A stretch of 64,000 bases of DNA, from contig NZ_QKSD01000002.1 in NCBI RefSeq assembly GCF_003234085.1, positions 206,378-270,377 of the forward strand, read 5' to 3'. Positions within the stretch are counted from its first letter, which is position 1; every line of letters begins with the position of its first letter. The stretch comes from Curtobacterium sp. MCPF17_052 (GTDB lineage: Bacteria > Actinomycetota > Actinomycetes > Actinomycetales > Microbacteriaceae). The translations under genes and the position numbers were made by a program. The notes under the pieces were generated by a model. It ran no database searches, was not told the DNA's origin, and worked only from the letters and a program-made list of their open reading frames with translations. Positions 1 to 7,731 of the stretch are shown here, one piece after another.

Positions 1-417
1 TCGGAGCGCCTTGTCGACGGCCGAGATTTGGCCGTATCTCAGCCCCATACGCTGGCACTGTTCCTTCACCCAATCGTTTTCCGGTAGCTTCCATTCGGGG
101 TCGAGTCCGATCGCAGCAGCATGGGAGCGGTAGAGACGCGAAGCTAGTCCATGAAAGTTGATGATGGTAACCTTGTCGCGAAGCTCGACCGTAGTCAGAT
201 AGCTTCGAAGGCGCTCGCGGATGTTGTCCTTTGCGCGGTTGGAGAAGGTCGCAACGAGAATGCGACGCGGGCCGCTTGCGACACCGCGATGAATCATGCC
301 TTGGACTCGCAGCGCCAGCGCCTCGCTCTTCCCGCAACCCGCGGGTGCGACGACAAGCAGCCCGAGTTCCAAGGTGTCGCGAACTCTCAGCTGCAGAGCT
401 GTGGGTTCGACGCTCAC
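1..417 (-). CDS. gajB: UvrD-like helicase, N-terminal part (GajB-like, Gabija)
   Basis: Partial gene of 139 codons running off the left edge of the window. The N-terminus carries a UvrD/Rep superfamily 1 Walker A (APAGCGKSEAL, near residues 24-34), a motif Ia-like stretch (VATFSNRAKDNIRERL) and a motif Ib-like INFHGLASRL. The GTG start overlaps the TGA stop of the upstream ATPase-TOPRIM gene (GTGA), so the two are translationally coupled. An OLD-family nuclease followed by a UvrD-like helicase is the defining pair of Gabija, where the helicase partners the nuclease in sensing or processing phage DNA. The helicase core beyond residue 139 is outside the window, so completeness is unknown. The call rests on the motifs plus the neighbour; an ordinary UvrD helicase is the alternative. 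Confidence 0.8.
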   Translation of the reverse strand, partial: MSVEPTALQLRVRDTLELGLLVVAPAGCGKSEALALRVQGMIHRGVASGPRRILVATFSNRAKDNIRERLRSYLTTVELRDKVTIINFHGLASRLYRSHAAAIGLDPEWKLPENDWVKEQCQRMGLRYGQISAVDKALR

Positions 418-2021
418 AGCTCGGCTTCAATCTGCGCGAGCATCCCCTCGATGCTGGTGATGTTGCGTGCCTCAGTCTCACCCATCATTGTCACAGCAAC
501 GAGCGCGGATTGTACTTTCTTCGTGCGGCAGAACGTGGCCACATCAGCCACCGTAAAGGCCCCATCCGAGCCAGAAGCCTTGAGCGACGCAAGCTCGTTC
601 GGTTTGAAAAGTGTAGACGTCTGGAGCGCTGTCGCGAGGGCACTTGCGCCGATGGCTCGGACGTACTCATCCTCGAGATCGGAACGGGAGACCCACACGA
701 AGCTGGCGTTGAGATCCCTTACCGCTATACCTAGGCGATTGGCGACCTTTTTCTCAGCGTCCTCGTCAATCAGCATAGAAACGGGCACATCGAAACCGTC
801 TTTGCCGAATAGGGTGTCGATGGCTCCCATGTCGCCGAAACCGTTGGCTTCGAGGAGGGAAACCCCGAGACGGTCGAGCGTGCGGTCTGTGAGATCTGCG
901 GCCCGTTCGACGATGATCCGGTCGGCTAGGCCTTCTACAGCGATCACTCGAGAGGCCGTGAGGGGCTCGAGGCGGTCACGCACCCACCATCGCACCGTAG
1001 TGCGCTCGTCGTGCGAAAGAAATCCGGCCTTTGGCTGCACAATTCGTCCTCCGGGGCGCACCACCACGATTGAGTCCGAGTCGAACGCGCCGACGATGTC
1101 CGGCGAGTGAGTGGCAACGACCTTCTGACTGCCGCTGCCCTTCAGAAGGTGCGCCAGGCTGCGCTGGCTAGTGGGGTGAAGATGGATCTCTGGCTCGTCG
1201 ATACCTACGACGTTCGCGCCGGCGCTGGTCAGGTCGTAAAGCGCGATTGCGTAAAGTGCGCGCATTCCATCCGACTGGGCCGCCAGGTCGCGAGGAGTGC
1301 CGTCTTTCTGCACTTGCAGCCGGACGTCGCTCAGCGGGTCCTTATCTACGCTCGACCCGGGAACGAAGGCGAAGTCCTTCGTCTTGAGTCTGCTCGGTAG
1401 AGCCTTGGTCATCTGAGAAGCGAGGTCGTGGCGGACCCGTTTGAGGATTTTCGAGTCGGCAAGGGTGTTGGTCAGGGTCTCGACCGCCTTATCGAAGTCA
1501 GTCTGCTCGGCTCCGAGTTCAACCGCCGCGAGGAACTCAGTGAGGGCGGAGCGACGGTCGCTTCGGAGGTCTCTCGACTGCGATGTCGCGCCAAGGAATC
1601 GCCAGCCGATCGTTTCGAGTTGCAAACGCGACAACTGGCGGCGATTGCCGACTCCCACCGCTGTACGCTCGATGCTCATCGTGTCTTCGGAGTCGATGGA
1701 GGCGGCTAGCCGGATGGTCATCGTAGCTGGGCCGCCGTCCGGATCCACGTTGATCTCGTCAGGAAACGCAGCCTCCTCGTCCCGGGAGAAATCGGTGAGC
1801 GCGACCTCGATGACGAGGTCCTGTCCCGCGTCACGAAAGTCTTCGCTCGTGATTTGTGCGTAGAGCTGCGCGGTGGAGGCTCCGAGCGCAAGCTGAAGGC
1901 AGCGGAGCACGGAACTCTTGCCGACGTCGTTCGCGCCAACGAGCACAAGATGCTCGCGCACTTCGATTTCGACGTCCGTCAACCGGTCATGGTTCTCGAT
2001 GCGCAGCTTGCTCAGTCGCAT
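414..2021 (-). CDS. gajA: OLD-family ATPase with TOPRIM nuclease domain (GajA-like, Gabija)
   Basis: 535 aa, close to known GajA proteins (about 580 aa). An N-terminal ABC-type ATPase has Walker A GANDVGKSS (residues 29-37), a degenerate signature around residues 248-260 and Walker B GIDEPEIHLHP (273-283) followed by the H-loop region ATHSPD. A C-terminal TOPRIM domain has the catalytic glutamate in AVEGLAD (E363) and the acidic motif LIDEDAE (D419, D421). In the OLD family this arrangement gives an ATP-regulated DNA nickase/endonuclease; in Gabija it cuts phage or host DNA when nucleotide pools fall. The start is ATG, with no strong Shine-Dalgarno close by. The downstream helicase overlaps it by 4 bp. 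G+C is lower than in the core genes of the window, consistent with transfer. A solitary class 2 OLD nuclease is the main alternative. Confidence 0.82.
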   Translation of the reverse strand: MRLSKLRIENHDRLTDVEIEVREHLVLVGANDVGKSSVLRCLQLALGASTAQLYAQITSEDFRDAGQDLVIEVALTDFSRDEEAAFPDEINVDPDGGPATMTIRLAASIDSEDTMSIERTAVGVGNRRQLSRLQLETIGWRFLGATSQSRDLRSDRRSALTEFLAAVELGAEQTDFDKAVETLTNTLADSKILKRVRHDLASQMTKALPSRLKTKDFAFVPGSSVDKDPLSDVRLQVQKDGTPRDLAAQSDGMRALYAIALYDLTSAGANVVGIDEPEIHLHPTSQRSLAHLLKGSGSQKVVATHSPDIVGAFDSDSIVVVRPGGRIVQPKAGFLSHDERTTVRWWVRDRLEPLTASRVIAVEGLADRIIVERAADLTDRTLDRLGVSLLEANGFGDMGAIDTLFGKDGFDVPVSMLIDEDAEKKVANRLGIAVRDLNASFVWVSRSDLEDEYVRAIGASALATALQTSTLFKPNELASLKASGSDGAFTVADVATFCRTKKVQSALVAVTMMGETEARNITSIEGMLAQIEAEL

Positions 2022-2307
2022 GTGACGAGCTTTCTTCCCCTTGGCGAGACAGAGGGCTCCCCTGCCCGAGCCGCGTCTTGCGACTCTCAGGCCAATTGTC
2101 GTTCACGTTCCAACCTGGAAGGGCGGGGCGCGCCGATCCGAAGGGCTTGCAGAGCCCGACCGGTCGACCGAGCGAGTCACCTCTTGCGACCATCTCGTTG
2201 CATTCGCCGCGAGGACACTCACCGCGACGATCGAAGCGAATGCTGCGGCATGCACGATGTCCTCAGGACCACGCCTCGCCTTCGAACAGCCGTTATCTCG
2301 TTGGTTG

Positions 2308-4215
2308 TCATGCGGACGCTTCCCGCGTCTTCGTACGCCCTCGGCGATATGCCTTGGTCGCGGCCGACGGCGTAGCAACGTTTGCCTGGATCCGGATGCC
2401 TGTGAGCGCGTACGCGCGCTGGACTTCAGGGAGGGAGTGCGAGGTAGTCCAAATGGCGGTGTCCAGGTCCAGCCGGGTGACTCGGCGACTGTAGTCGAGC
2501 AGCGCGAGGAAGGTGATTGGCTCCGACGTGACCGCGTACTGCGCCGCCTGATCTCCATAGTGAGCAGCGGCCGCGCCGTCCTCCTCGGTGGACAGAATGC
2601 GTTTGACTTCTACGTAGAACCGGCACCCGGGGAACGTGACTCGAACATCGGCTCTGTCACCTGCGATAGCTTGCGGCTCGACTTCGGCGGTCAGGCCTGC
2701 TCCAAGTAGCCAGCCACAGATAGAATCCGCGAGAAAGGCTTCGTTCCGGTTCTTGCCTTCCTCAGTCACGGAGGGTCCCAAGAATGGCAGCAGGCGCGGC
2801 CCCGTTTGCGGCTGGTTCGTCACCCACCCCGCGAAGCGCACAAGTGCCAGCACCAATGCGGCCAGTTCCGGTCCGCAATCCGAAACCGCGTCCGGCGCGA
2901 TCCTCGAGATGTCCCCGATGATGCGGCGTACGAGACGGATGTCGGAACGATCGGGAGTCGGGACCGCTGCCGCGGCGTCCCGAATGATCTGCGCGATGGA
3001 GGCGGCATGGGCGTTGTCGTCCGTTCCGCCTTCAGCTTTTGGGCCAGACCTCGCTTCAAGGTCCGCGCGAAGCTGCCGAACACCGTCGATGAGGTCCTGA
3101 CTCTGACCGGTCGAGACGGATGCGAGCCACGTGTCGAGGAAAACCTCGGCCGGTTGATGCGCGGCGAACGCCTCCGCGAGGCGAGGGCGGACTAGCGCGC
3201 TGATGCCACGTTGGGCGGCATCGCCCTTGTCGCGAACAACGAGTTCGATGCTGGTCTCGGCCGAGTACAAGGTCCCAGCCGCAGAGATGACTGTCGCAGG
3301 AGCGAACCAGTGTTGATCGTCGGCGGATGCCGCCGCCGCCAGTAAGTCGGTCAGCTGCACCCAGCCGGAACAGACGTCCGCGTGGCCCTGGCGCCAGTGG
3401 CGACGAAGTCCCCGGTAGCCGCGAATGTAGTCATTGACTCTGAAACGTGCAGCGGCAACATCGTCATCCGTGACGACCCCTCCGTCGGCGAATCGCAGCA
3501 GCGCACGGACGGTGGCCAAGTAGGCGGCAGCATCGACCCTGCCGTCGTGCCGTTCCGCGGATTCAAATCGCGCAACCGCATCACGAAGGTGCGCCAGCGC
3601 TTCGTCCGTGCCCTGGGCAGTTCCCACCGCAGCGAGCGACCGCAACGCTAACTCGAACTGCACGTCGCCTTCGAACGCGTCCAATTCTCCGAGCGCCTGC
3701 ATCGTCGGCAACAGTTCGACGTCGTCCCATCCGTTGACTGCCGCAGCGACGGCGCGGACGAGATGAATCGATGCTGATGCGCCAACCTGCGCGACTCGCT
3801 GCTGCAAGTGGCCGCGGACACTGTATGAAGAACACCAATCGCCAAGCGCCAAGCGTGTCCACGTCTCTGACGCGATGTCACCGAACAGACCGTCTGTGGT
3901 TGCCTGTTCTGCGACGACGACAATGAGCTGGTCGGCGATTGCGGTCAAAACCTCGGGGTTACCTAGTAGCACGTCGTGGACAGCGTCGATCTCAGGGTCA
4001 ACGGCTGCAGCGGCACCGGTTAGAGCTGCAACCGCGCGGTCCCCGAAGGTCGAGAACTCGCTCCAGTAGGTGCAGACCACCTCTGTGACGGTCAACGGAT
4101 CGACACCGATGAGCCGCTCGACGTCGTCGAGGAACGGACCTGCGCCTCCGAAGTCGGCAAGAGCGACGTCTTCGTCCTGCATCCATCGCTCGAGGAGTGC
4201 ATCATCGATCGGCAT
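2308..4215 (-). CDS. Unrecognised 635-aa protein with C-terminal PD-(D/E)XK-like nuclease motif
   Basis: I do not recognise residues 1-480: they look mostly alpha-helical, Ala/Leu-rich and without a P-loop. The C-terminal ~150 residues look like a restriction-endonuclease fold. A helix with NEAFLADSI is followed by GDRADV (D520/D523), a turn (VTFPGCRF), then YVEVKR with E536 and K538, the D...ExK spacing of PD-(D/E)XK nucleases. A well-placed AAGGAG lies 6 nt before the ATG. It starts 57 nt after the Rad50-like ATPase, so it probably belongs to the same operon. ABC-three-component and Lamassu-type defence operons pair an SMC-like ATPase and a middle component with a nuclease effector, and this protein would fill that slot. 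The effector role is inference; the catalytic assignment is from motif spacing only. Confidence 0.6.
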   Translation of the reverse strand: MPIDDALLERWMQDEDVALADFGGAGPFLDDVERLIGVDPLTVTEVVCTYWSEFSTFGDRAVAALTGAAAAVDPEIDAVHDVLLGNPEVLTAIADQLIVVVAEQATTDGLFGDIASETWTRLALGDWCSSYSVRGHLQQRVAQVGASASIHLVRAVAAAVNGWDDVELLPTMQALGELDAFEGDVQFELALRSLAAVGTAQGTDEALAHLRDAVARFESAERHDGRVDAAAYLATVRALLRFADGGVVTDDDVAAARFRVNDYIRGYRGLRRHWRQGHADVCSGWVQLTDLLAAAASADDQHWFAPATVISAAGTLYSAETSIELVVRDKGDAAQRGISALVRPRLAEAFAAHQPAEVFLDTWLASVSTGQSQDLIDGVRQLRADLEARSGPKAEGGTDDNAHAASIAQIIRDAAAAVPTPDRSDIRLVRRIIGDISRIAPDAVSDCGPELAALVLALVRFAGWVTNQPQTGPRLLPFLGPSVTEEGKNRNEAFLADSICGWLLGAGLTAEVEPQAIAGDRADVRVTFPGCRFYVEVKRILSTEEDGAAAAHYGDQAAQYAVTSEPITFLALLDYSRRVTRLDLDTAIWTTSHSLPEVQRAYALTGIRIQANVATPSAATKAYRRGRTKTREASA

Positions 4216-4272
4216 CGGCTACTCCTTCCTTGTGAACCACAATGCGGCCAATCGTCGACCCCCGGCCGATTG

Positions 4273-6330
4273 CTACCAGAGAAGTTGCTGCCCGGGTCTG
4301 GGTTCGCGCACCGCGGCAGGTTTGAGGATGTCGAGCATCAACTCTGCATTCGCGGAGCTCGCGATCACCTGCAGACCTGTCTCCTCAGCAATGCGCGCGA
4401 GTTCCGCCATCATCTGCCGAACGTCGTCGTGGTCCATCTCTTCGCTGGCCGGCGAGTCGATGACCAGCAGCCCGGGATGGCGCCCGACGCCGGCGCGGCT
4501 GCCGACGCGGAGCAACGCGATGACCACGGCAATCTTCATCCGCAGCTTTTCGCCGTCGGTGAGGTCGCCGAAGTTGGCGCGTTCTCCACCCTTGACGACG
4601 GGGAGGTGCCCGTTTCCCTTGAGGGTGGCTTCCTCCAGCTCACGGAAACCGAGTCGCTTGCCGAGTTCGACCAGGTGCGATGACACCGCGTCGAGGAGAT
4701 CACCTCGTTCCATGCCGCGCAGCCGCTCCGCTTCCTTTTCAGTTGCTTTCAGCACAGCTATCATGTGGTCTACCCGCGCAAGGTCGTCGGCGCGGACGAC
4801 GGTCTTCGACCGCTCGTCGATTCGTGCCTGCAACGTGGCAATGCGCAATTCCAGCGCCCGCACGGTGGCGGGATTCACGGTGTGGGTCGTTATCTGTGTA
4901 CGGAGTTCCGCGACGCGACCCCGGAGTTCATCGCGGATAGAGCGGGCGGATTCCGCATCCGTGTCAGCAGCGGTCAGCGACATCACGAGCCGGTCAACTC
5001 GGTCGTCGACGAGGTGTTGTTCGTCGGTGGAGTCGTCGTCGGACCCATCGTCGACCGTCGCGACCACGGTCGTAGCCGTTTCGGCGGTCAAGTCCAGCGG
5101 TGAGTCGCATAGCGAGCACTGCCCGTCGTCTTCACGAGCCCAACGAGCCGCATCGACCTGCGCGTCGCATCGAGGGCAGCAGGACGGCTTCAATGCGTGC
5201 CAGAACTTGTCCGTCAACGCCGCCTCACGGATGGCAACTCGGTCGGCTTCGGCGACGGCCACTTCGCCGCGGAGGCGGGCAGCGAGGGCGAGGGCGTCCG
5301 CATACCTGACTTCTGCGTCCGCGAGCTCCGACGCCGCCGAGCTGAGGTCTGCGCTAGCACGGTCAAGTTCGTCGATAGCATTGAGCTCCGGCAATCCTGC
5401 GCGCTCAGCGAATGCTTCGTTCAGCTCCTGTTGCAACGCCTCTGAAGCGCCGCGCTGCTGCTCATCGTCGCGTCGAAATGCCCGACGCGCGCTCGCGGTC
5501 TCCGCGTCCAGGTTCATCCACCGGGCGTGTGCGGCAGCTTTGGCCGGCCCCCATGTTGTACCTAGGTAGGTCTCCATCACGAACGCGGCGGTCGCGGGAT
5601 CGGATCCGAGTGTGGTGGTGATGGTCTTCTTCGGGATGACAAGCGCTTGAGACCACAGCGGCCAGGAGTGCGTCACCATCCCTCCGTCGGCGTTGTCGCT
5701 CGCGTTGTTGTTCTTGCGGAAGACGTCCAGTCGCTCGAATCCGAGGCGCTCGCTCATGAATGCGGAGACCGCGTTCTGGAACGTCCCGGCGTCCGAGAAT
5801 CGGGCGTTGATCACGCCTCCTGCCGCCAGGACAGCGTTCAGAGCGTCGTCCCATGCTTCGGTCTGCGGATCACCGTCCGCATCTTCTCGCATCTGCTTCA
5901 ACGCTTGCTCGTCGAGCGCCGCCCAGTCGATGTCATATGAGTCGGGCAGGGTGATGATCAGCCCGGCAGGCTCTTGACCGGTGATGGTCCACGCCACCAG
6001 CACGTCGTCCTCGCCGACTCGGAGGGCGACGAGTACGTGCCGGGTCCACGCTCGAACATCCACAGCCACATCAGCCACACCTCGCACTGCCCAGAGAATC
6101 ATCTCCAGGACGCTGGACTTCCCGGCGTCGTTGCGCCCCCGCGTCGCGAACGCCGTCAAAGGCTCCGTGAGCGTGTGCGTGAAGCTGAATGGCTCGAGTT
6201 CGCGGGTCTGCTCGTCGGACGCGAGGCGGTTCTTCACGCCGGCGAAGTGAACTGTGTTGACGCGCAGGCGCTTGCGCGACGCAAGAGCGCGCGGGCCCGG
6301 TACCGCCTGCGCGTCGCAGGATCCCGGCAA
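4273..6330 (-). CDS. Rad50/SMC-like ABC ATPase with four-Cys zinc motif (ABC-3C/Lamassu-like)
   Basis: Open frame of 685 codons counted from a TTG at 6330. Walker A is GRNDAGKSS (residues 65-73), and charged coiled-coil-like segments lie around 280-370 and 440-560. A zinc motif CPRC...CSLC (C385, C388, C405, C408) sits between them, then an ABC signature LTDGEKLR and Walker B LLVIDSPASEE (D625). This is the plan of Rad50-like ATPases, with the zinc motif at the coiled-coil apex. Such ATPases power ABC-three-component and Lamassu defence systems. The true start is probably ATG 6394 in another frame (see next feature): that ATG has GAGGAGG upstream and overlaps the stop of the upstream gene. 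One extra base between 6394 and about 6300 would explain the split. Either the gene is frameshifted, or the sequence has an error, or +1 recoding occurs. Confidence 0.8.
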   Translation of the reverse strand: MPGSCDAQAVPGPRALASRKRLRVNTVHFAGVKNRLASDEQTRELEPFSFTHTLTEPLTAFATRGRNDAGKSSVLEMILWAVRGVADVAVDVRAWTRHVLVALRVGEDDVLVAWTITGQEPAGLIITLPDSYDIDWAALDEQALKQMREDADGDPQTEAWDDALNAVLAAGGVINARFSDAGTFQNAVSAFMSERLGFERLDVFRKNNNASDNADGGMVTHSWPLWSQALVIPKKTITTTLGSDPATAAFVMETYLGTTWGPAKAAAHARWMNLDAETASARRAFRRDDEQQRGASEALQQELNEAFAERAGLPELNAIDELDRASADLSSAASELADAEVRYADALALAARLRGEVAVAEADRVAIREAALTDKFWHALKPSCCPRCDAQVDAARWAREDDGQCSLCDSPLDLTAETATTVVATVDDGSDDDSTDEQHLVDDRVDRLVMSLTAADTDAESARSIRDELRGRVAELRTQITTHTVNPATVRALELRIATLQARIDERSKTVVRADDLARVDHMIAVLKATEKEAERLRGMERGDLLDAVSSHLVELGKRLGFRELEEATLKGNGHLPVVKGGERANFGDLTDGEKLRMKIAVVIALLRVGSRAGVGRHPGLLVIDSPASEEMDHDDVRQMMAELARIAEETGLQVIASSANAELMLDILKPAAVREPRPGQQLLW

Positions 6331-6394
6331 TTTCGGCTTCGGACGTTCCGGTCTTTTTCGCGATCCGCTGGTGCCATTCAGTCGTGTCGGTCAT
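6328..6394 (-). other. Out-of-frame 5' segment of the Rad50-like ATPase gene
   Basis: ATG at 6394 sits 6 nt after GAGGAGG and overlaps the TGA of the upstream gene (ATGA coupling). It opens a protein-like segment, MTDTTEWHQRIAKKTGTSEA, continuing to about ILRRAGG. This frame runs on without similarity and stops at 6071, while the +1 frame picks up VPGPRALASRKRLRVN and the ATPase. Reading one base further along around 6296-6310 joins the two into one plausible N-terminus. I treat it as the displaced start of the ATPase gene. Confidence 0.6.
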
Positions 6395-7074
6395 GCGTCC
6401 TCCTCGAGAAGACTGAGCCGTGTGGCGCGCTCGCGGACACGGTCAAAGATTGCCGGGATGTCGCTTCCGAGCGGCGCATCTCGGTATTCGGGCTGTTCGT
6501 ACTGGCGTTGCTTTGCGGTCGATCCGACGTAGGCGTCACGCAGGTACGCGACCGCTTCGGCCTGCTGCTCCCACCAGCTCAGGGTCGTCACGGTCGCTCT
6601 CATGTCGGCGAAAACTTCCTCGCCTCGTTTGAGGAGGTAGTAATCGTGCCGTGCGCGGTCGCCGGTGTCCGCGCCGCGCCGATGCATGATCAGTGCATAC
6701 GCGCGGAGTTTCGCGAGCGCGTTGTCAACCGGCTCGTACGCGCCGTACTTGTATCGCATCATCGGGTAGTGGTGGCCTGCCGCCTGGGCACCGAGCATGC
6801 GAGACACGTGCGCTCGAACGACCGGTTCAGGTAGCTCGTGCTCCTCGTACTCGGTCATGAGTTCGTCCGCGAGGTAGTCGGGATTCCGCATCCAGAAGTC
6901 AAGCTTCTCAAGTCTGGTGAGCGACGTCACTACCTTCACTGCGTCCACAACGTCGCAGTCATCGTCGACGGGCACGCCAAGGACGTTCATCAGTACGAGC
7001 AACCGCGCCGCGGTTTGCGCGGACGTGCCCCCTCGGAAACGCGGTGGCCGTGTCACAGCCGTCGTTGTCGCCAC
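6391..7074 (-). CDS. Probable ABC-three-component 'middle component' (winged-helix-like) protein
   Basis: About 227 aa from GTG 7074 (a longer frame opens at GTG 7161). The segment ARLLVLMNVL followed by VVTSLTRLEKLDFWMRNPDYL resembles the winged-helix 'middle component' proteins that accompany SMC-like ATPases in ABC-three-component defence systems, where the LeKLDFxxRxP pattern recurs. A second region, YPMMRYKYGAYEPVDNALAKLRAYAL, fits a compact helical domain. It ends in LLEEDA with its TGA overlapping the ATG of the ATPase segment, and GAGGAGG inside its last codons serves that ATG. A TACAAT -10-like hexamer at 7099-7104 would place transcription just before GTG 7074, which is why I prefer this start. 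Inferred role: adaptor or DNA-binding subunit of the ATPase. Family assignment is from recall, not from a search. Confidence 0.6.
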   Translation of the reverse strand: MATTTAVTRPPRFRGGTSAQTAARLLVLMNVLGVPVDDDCDVVDAVKVVTSLTRLEKLDFWMRNPDYLADELMTEYEEHELPEPVVRAHVSRMLGAQAAGHHYPMMRYKYGAYEPVDNALAKLRAYALIMHRRGADTGDRARHDYYLLKRGEEVFADMRATVTTLSWWEQQAEAVAYLRDAYVGSTAKQRQYEQPEYRDAPLGSDIPAIFDRVRERATRLSLLEEDA

Positions 7075-7098
7075 AATCCTCCGCTCGTGTGCGTACTC

Positions 7099-7104
7099 AT
7101 TGTA
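7099..7104 (-). promoter_or_regulatory. Candidate -10 element for the defence operon
   Basis: On the minus strand the hexamer TACAAT (5 of 6 to consensus) lies 24 nt before GTG 7074, giving a short leader that contains GCGGAGG. No convincing -35 is visible at 17-18 bp; the best match upstream is CTCACA. Confidence 0.35.
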
Positions 7105-7160
7105 AGTAGCGCGCACCCGCAATGTGAGCCTCCGTCGTGTGCACGAGCGGGCGCTGGGCA

Positions 7161-7230
7161 CTGCTGCAGGCTTCGTTGACTCCTTCGTTTAGGCGGCGTA
7201 CCTGTCAGGAGTCAACCGAACCTGCAGCAG
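7161..7230. repeat. 70-bp imperfect inverted repeat (23-bp arms)
   Basis: Left arm 7161-7183 and right arm 7208-7230 are reverse complements with 3 mismatches (outer 10 bp CTGCTGCAGG/CCTGCAGCAG perfect), separated by 24 bp. It lies at the outer edge of the low-G+C defence island, about 90 bp before the first gene. No T-tract follows on either strand, so it is not a standard terminator. It could be a regulatory or processing structure in the operon leader, or the remnant of an element end. The rest of 7231-7660 shows no gene I can support. Confidence 0.6.
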
Positions 7231-7382
7231 TCCCGCGCCGCGACTTGTCTGTTCGGTCAGGAGGAGCTCGGCGCTCCAGGCGCGCAGGCTCCACTCGACG
7301 GCTGGTACACGCAAGGACGAAACTCGAACGCATGCGCAAGCGCTTCGCGCTCCAGGGTCGGCCATTGCTCGTCGCCGCTCGG

Positions 7383-7418
7383 CTACTCGGGAACCAGGGG
7401 AGGGTTGCTGACATCCAT
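7383..7418 (-). other. Possible 11-codon leader ORF upstream of the defence operon
   Basis: ATG 7418 follows GGAGAAG at good spacing and encodes MDVSNPPLVPE before a TAG. The same frame then stays open for about 40 more codons after the stop. It could be a leader peptide, or the start of a small gene broken by a stop codon. The only support is the ribosome binding site and the promoter-like pair upstream. Confidence 0.25.
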
Positions 7419-7473
7419 GATCTTCTCCTGTTCACGAGTTCCTCGCAGTCGGAAGAGGCGCCGACGCGCCTGC

Positions 7474-7502
7474 AACCTACGTCCGCACCGCGATCAGGTC
7501 AA
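7474..7502 (-). promoter_or_regulatory. Candidate sigma-70-type promoter reading toward the defence operon
   Basis: On the minus strand TTGACC (7502-7497), a 17-bp spacer, then TAGGTT (7479-7474). It would transcribe through the short ORF at 7418 and the inverted repeat at 7161-7230 into the defence genes, giving a leader of about 390 nt. Confidence 0.35.
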
Positions 7503-7664
7503 CGAACCGGCGTCAGGTCCTCAACGACACGCACCTAGCATTACCGCGGCAGGAGACAGCTGCGGCGGGTCCTTCAAACAGATGCCGACGGTGGAGGAGA
7601 CAGCCGGACGGGCGCAGCGTATGGGAGACACCCCTGGTTTCCGACAGATGCAGTAATGATCGAC

Positions 7665-7707
7665 GAGGACCCCCGGTCTCCCGTGTGAGGGGAGACCGGG
7701 GGTCCTC
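7665..7707. terminator. Strong hairpin terminator
   Basis: Perfect 18-bp stem (7665-7682 with 7690-7707) around a 7-nt loop, 24 bp past the stop of the minus-strand oxidoreductase gene. It separates that gene from the defence-island border. No long T-run, as is usual in high-G+C actinobacteria. Confidence 0.7.
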
Positions 7708-7731
7708 GGTGTCGGCGTGCTGGCCGGACGG

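Noticed and set aside
1..7160. Prophage or integrative element carrying the island
   Set aside because: No integrase, transposase, att-like repeat pair or phage structural gene is visible; the left end is outside the window.
7137..7656. Small genes on the plus strand between the defence island and the oxidoreductase
   Set aside because: Open frames lack ribosome binding sites, protein-like composition and any recognisable family.
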